Assembly: GCF_945859685.1 (NCBI RefSeq)
Contig: NC_079149.1
Span: forward strand, 60,716,991 to 60,780,990
DNA: 64,000 nucleotides
Direction of reading: 5' to 3'
Source of the DNA: Eupeodes corollae
Taxonomy: Eukaryota > Arthropoda > Insecta > Diptera > Syrphidae
The notes under the pieces were generated by a model that had not been told where the DNA came from, made no database searches, and was given only the letters and a program-made list of their open reading frames with translations. The position numbers were made by a program, and so were the translations under genes. This document shows, one piece after another, positions 60,491-64,000 of the stretch (positions are counted from its first letter, which is position 1; the number at the start of each line of letters is the position of its first letter).

Positions 60491-60706
60491 ATGGCAACAG
60501 GACATTTATTTATTGTATCAGCATATACACCTCCAAGCTCCAAGAACGAGGTTTATGAAAAACTAAACAACTGTATCGAAAGTATTTATATCCTTTTGAA
60601 ACCTGAAGTGGAATTACTGGTTGTTGGTGATTTTAATTTACCCAATCTCAATTGGATTCAAATTTACGACGATTACTTCTACGTTCCAATAAATGCGTCA
60701 TGTTAA
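60491..60706 (+). pseudogene. LINE endonuclease core piece
   Basis: A 71-codon open frame with ATGHLFIVSAYTPPSS and VELLVVGDFNLPNLNWIQIY. GDFNLPNLNW is the canonical endonuclease motif with the catalytic D and N intact. The preceding endonuclease piece is 60148-60339, in a different frame. Confidence 0.85.
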
Positions 60707-61230
60707 TCTGGCTTAAGTCAACTCAACGTTTTTTAAAACACTAGATTTGGTATTTTTCTCCGAAACCATATGCTCTGAAGCAGCTGTGATTACTTCTGCT
60801 GTCAAAATTGTGGACGAAGATCGCCATCATCCTGCATTAGACAAAGCACTTAATTTAAACATGGCTTCACCTCATATACTATCTAATAAAAACAACTAGA
60901 ATTCAACTTAAGTAAGTATAATTTTGAAAACCTTTTCAACTTATTATGTAGGATCAATTGGGATCACTTATTTTGTAACTTAAATATTGCCGATTTGTGT
61001 AACATTTTTTATTTAACTCTTTTTGACTGTTTTTACAAAACGATTCCATTTAAAAAGACTCGAAATAAATTGAGTTTTCCACCATGGTTTGATTCTCACG
61101 TTAAAAACATAAACACAAAGAGTTAAAAGCTTGGATAAAGTATAATTAAACAGGAACTGATGATTATAGGACGTTCATTATAATAAAAACAAACTTTTCA
61201 CTGACTACTCTAACATCCTATATGATGACT

Positions 61231-61246
61231 ACATTCGGAAAATTGA
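61231..61246 (+). repeat. Target-site duplication of nested LINE, left
   Basis: ACATTCGGAAAATTGA, exact match to 62275-62290. It is host LINE coding sequence (YIRKIE). Confidence 0.93.
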
Positions 61247-62274
61247 AAAGCTTTTAAAGTTTGCTCAACTTTTTATAAAAAAAATTTATTTTCAAACAAA
61301 AGAATATGTTTATCTGCGAAATATAAAATATTTGATTCAGTGGTTAAATCAACTCTTTGTTACGCTTCACAAATTTGGGGAGCGTATGAGTATGAAGAAA
61401 TTGAAAAATTTGATAGGAACTTCATAAAAAAGCTTTTTAACCTGCCCCAAAATAAACCTAGTTACTGCCAAAAATCTTAACATACACACTTAAATCACCA
61501 GAAGAGTTCATAAATATTAAGGTATGCAGTCAATATGGTGAATCCAGACTTTCAAAGAAACTCTTTTTGTATGAGATGAGAAATAAAGACTGGTGGTTTG
61601 CACGGTGGCAAACTCTTGGTAACACTTGTGGAGAAACCTTTCAAATTGATTTATGCAACACAGATAATCTGAAAAATCAACTATACCGTATTTTTCAAAA
61701 ACATGAACACATCACTCGTGATACGTTCATCAGAATGGCTCGTGAGTCTGAAAGCAGGTTACTATACAGCCAACTTAATTTCAACTTGAACAAAAGAAAC
61801 TACTTTCATGACTCACTTAACTATAGTGAAATATCATTGATATTTAAAGCAAGGTGTGAGGTTCTCTCTTTAAATGACAACCCTTACAATGGAAGCTTCA
61901 ACCAATTTTGTTCCCTGTGTAATCTACACCCGAAAGAGGATTGCTTTCACTTTATAAGTATATGCCCAATACTCAGACCACAAAGGTTGATTTTCTTCAG
62001 AAAACTTTCATTATTGGTCTACTAAACACCTGCGAGAGGAAAAAAATAAGTAATTATTTAAAATCTATTTATAAATATAGAATGTTATTAATTTCAAAAT
62101 ACGTTTAAATATTTATTATTTTTCTAAATTTTTGTTTTGAAAATTAATTTTTATATTCAAATACACATTTTAAAATTTGCTAACCTGGCTGACGGCTTAG
62201 CCATAGCTTTTAAATTCATTTTTGTAATTTAATTGAAAGTTAATGTTTAAATAAAATGAATTACTTACTTACTT
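61247..62274 (+). mobile_element. Nested LINE 3' fragment with zinc-knuckle tail
   Basis: A 1028-bp insert between exact copies of ACATTCGGAAAATTGA (61231-61246 and 62275-62290). It encodes the RT C-terminal region: AKYKIFDSVVKSTLCYASQI then EKFDRNFIKKLFNLPQNKPS (about 61320-61470), and in the open frame 61567-62025 RNKDWWFARWQTLGNTCGET and a CCHC knuckle, FCSLCNLHPKEDCFHFISIC, near residues 115-134. It ends with a TTAC repeat tail. Truncated 5' end, target-site duplication and simple-repeat tail show LINE retroposition. Its tail domain resembles that of the left-edge LINE (1-1860). Confidence 0.93.
61567..62025 (+). pseudogene. LINE ORF2 C-terminal domain with CCHC zinc knuckle
   Basis: This 152-codon frame is the longest uninterrupted piece of the nested LINE. 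Residues 115-134 contain C-x2-C-x9-H-x4-C, the arrangement of LINE C-terminal nucleic-acid-binding knuckles. It ends at a natural stop (LSLLVY), about 250 bases before the TTAC tail, so this is probably the true ORF2 end. The start ATG is internal; upstream RT thumb sequence lies in another frame. Confidence 0.85.
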
Positions 62275-62568
62275 ACATTCGGAAAATTGAATTAAACCTT
62301 AAAAATAATCCTGATAGTTTTTGGAAATTCGCTAATCGTAAGAAGAAAACATGTGGGTACTTTAACTGGCTGTTTCGACATCAAATAGTAATGAGCCGAG
62401 AAAGTTAATGTTTAAATAAAATGAATTACTTACTTACTTACTTACATTCGGAAAATTGAATTAAACCTTAAAAATAATCCTGATAGTTTTTGGAAATTCG
62501 CTAATCGTAAGAAGAAAACATGTGGGTACCCTAACTGACTGTTTCGACATCAAATAGTAATGAGCCGA
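62235..62568 (+). repeat. Tandem duplication, two units of 165 and 169 bp
   Basis: Unit 1 (62235-62399) and unit 2 (62400-62568) both begin GAAAGTTAATGTTTAAATAA and end AATAGTAATGAGCCGA. Each contains the TTAC tail of the nested LINE, the right target-site duplication and host LINE codons. Unit 2 has one extra TTAC and only a few substitutions, so duplication followed the LINE insertion and is comparatively recent. Confidence 0.93.
62275..62290 (+). repeat. Target-site duplication of nested LINE, right
   Basis: ACATTCGGAAAATTGA, directly after the TTAC tail. Present a third time at about 62444-62459 because of the later tandem duplication. Confidence 0.93.
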
Positions 62569-63110
62569 GAATAATTGCGAACATGTTTGTAAACTTTCAA
62601 AGATGCTTTTTTAGATCATAATACTATTAGGTTTGCTAACACAACAACCACTGTTTCAAATATCCCCCCACTTAAATTCTATCAATTTCGTTATAAGTAA
62701 AGATACTGTCTTGAATAGTATCCTACAACTTGACGAATGTTTTAGTCCTGGTCCCGACGGTGTACCATCATCCATTTTAAGGAAATGTGCTGCGTATTTA
62801 CCACACCCTTTATGTGTTTTTTTTTAACACGTCTTTAAGTTACTCGCTATTTCCTTTTATCTGGAAGAGCTCCTTTATAATACCAGTACACAAAAAAGGT
62901 CCTAAAAAGAAAATTTAAATTTAAATATTGTAATCAGTGATCAAATTCATTTGTTTGTAATTCTGGTGTCCCCCAGGGTTGTCAACTTGGTCCTATTCTT
63001 TTTGATTTATTTATAAATAACTTCGTTTCGATCATACAAAATTCGTCTGTCCTAATATATGCTGATGACAAATTTTTTTTTAAGAAAATTAACTCTACAT
63101 CGTGGGCTTA

Positions 63111-64000
63111 CATATAGAGTAGCTTTTAAAAACTACTATTATTCAGAAAAAAAGATATGCACATGAACAAGTGAAAGCTATCAACTCGGCCTTTGGTCTT
63201 TTGCATGCGAAGTGCATAGTAATGAAGTTGAGTAACTTTTAATTATTTATATTCCTCAGAGCTTTCCATCACCCTGAGCTGTCATCCCCCCCCACACCAG
63301 TGCATTTTGGTTGAATGAATATTCAATCAAATATGTTGACTTAAGTTAATTAAATTATTTACGTTTCACTAAAATAATATGACACAAGAGGCAGATATTT
63401 ATCTGCACTTTTAAATATGATCCTTTAAAATGTTATGAATGTAAATAAAGATGTAGAACTTTGTAGCCTTACTGCTGAAGGACACTAAAGCTGCATAAAT
63501 TTTGGTTTAAAATGTGGACTTTTGAAAAGGATGTTTTAAAAGTTTCAGGTTAGTAAACTTATACATATAGATAAGTTGCCTGTGCTAGATTTTGCTTTAC
63601 ATATTTTAAAAGATTACTTGACTAGACTTTATACTATACATTCAAATATTATGAATTCGTTTTAGGATAGAGAAAATAAGTAGTGATAAATATTCATTTC
63701 ATGTTGATAATTTTCCATTAAAAATTCAACCTACATCATGTCTATATATTTGTATACCGAGACTCATATCCATATATGGTACCTTTGAGAAAAAAGAACA
63801 TTTTTGCATGTTTAGAAAAAGAATATAATTTAGGGATATTGAAATCACTATATACTGTTGTAGGTTAAATCAGATATACCGTAATCCTTTTTCATAGAGG
63901 AATAAATTCAAACATCAAGACTAGTGATTCAGCTAAAAATTATATTTGATTCATGTCAGAGTGAGGAGAAATACAGACTACACTATTCTTATGAATAAAA
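63111..64000. other. Spacer after the LINE
   Basis: A coding-like but unidentified string (KAINSAFGLLHAKCIVMKLS) lies at about 63173-63235. The rest is AT-rich with no recognised feature. Confidence 0.4.

Larger units (their letters stand above)
60148..63110 (+). mobile_element. Jockey-like LINE with nested LINE and tandem duplication
   Basis: Endonuclease: KNVNELRTKTNMVYKNINNL, DIIILMETWLNNSISDSELF (about 60250-60325), FIVSAYTPPSSKNEVYEKLN and VVGDFNLPNLNW (about 60622-60655), with KTLDLVFSE-like and HHPALD further on. Linker: NKLSFPPWFDSHVKNINT (about 61068-61120). It is interrupted at 61246 and resumes at 62275 with IRKIELNLKNNPDSFWKFAN. RT: LDECFSPGPDGVPSSILRKC (about 62730-62790), FIIPVHKKGPKK, then after a deletion CNSGVPQGCQLGPILFDLFI (about 62956-63015) and LIYADDKFFF (YADD at 63058-63069). 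Deletion of the first catalytic D region plus stops makes it inactive. Confidence 0.92.

Noticed and set aside
1..64000. LTR retrotransposon or endogenous retrovirus
   Set aside because: No paired long terminal repeats, primer binding site, protease or integrase motif was seen; all RTs are of non-LTR type.

Overview
The window is AT-rich eukaryotic DNA. Almost everything recognisable in it is a decayed copy of an arthropod-type transposable element. The repertoire includes Jockey-like LINEs, a LOA/R1/I-type LINE with RNase H, RTE/BovB-like LINEs, Tc3-like and Bari/Tc1-like transposons, a ZMYM1-type hAT, a Helitron and tRNA-derived SINEs. Together with the AT-rich, TATA-rich spacers this points to an insect, most likely a cyclorrhaphan fly. 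The species cannot be named from sequence alone. I found no intact host protein-coding gene, no rRNA, no genuine tRNA gene, no CRISPR and nothing bacterial. The window behaves like a gene desert or the inside of a very large intron.

Layout. 1-1860 (-): LINE with EEP endonuclease and RT, cut by the window edge. 4165-5020 (+): RTE-like LINE fragment. 5040-5172 (-): Tc3-like transposase fragment. 5290-5422 (-): LINE C-terminus. 7280-9170 (-): RNase H-bearing LINE interrupted by a nearly full-length Tc3-like transposon (7861-9094). 9420-9690 (+): RT scrap. 12771-14382 (+): hAT transposase pseudogene. 15029-15641: SINE-containing insert between two perfect 92-bp repeats. 16095-16940 (-): LINE RT. 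17165-17640 (-): Helitron helicase remnant. 19941-20229 (+): tRNA-Asp-like SINE, directly beside a 2.5-kb Jockey-like LINE (20258-22800, -). 25610-26640 and 27075-28920 (+): two more LINEs. 32341-32545 (-): Tc1-type helix-turn-helix fragment. 32532-33975, 35407-35485, 40791-42540 and 55010-55654: copies of an unfamiliar AT-rich family with about 170-bp internal tandem units. 36281-38417 (+): Tc1 element with terminal inverted repeats, split by a LINE 3' end. 45711-46570 (+): second Tc3-like transposase. 48880-50520 (+): second RTE-like LINE. 53446-53737 (+): second tRNA-Asp-like SINE. 59560-59925 and 60148-63110 (+): LINE remnants, the last with a nested LINE and a later tandem duplication.

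The genes do not form a working system. Every transposase and reverse transcriptase seen carries stops, frameshifts or deletions. The value of the window is stratigraphic: three clear nested insertions, two with target-site duplications, give a relative order of transposition. The most novel-looking items are the repeat family with about 170-bp units and hairpin start, and the SINE insert flanked by 92-bp perfect repeats.
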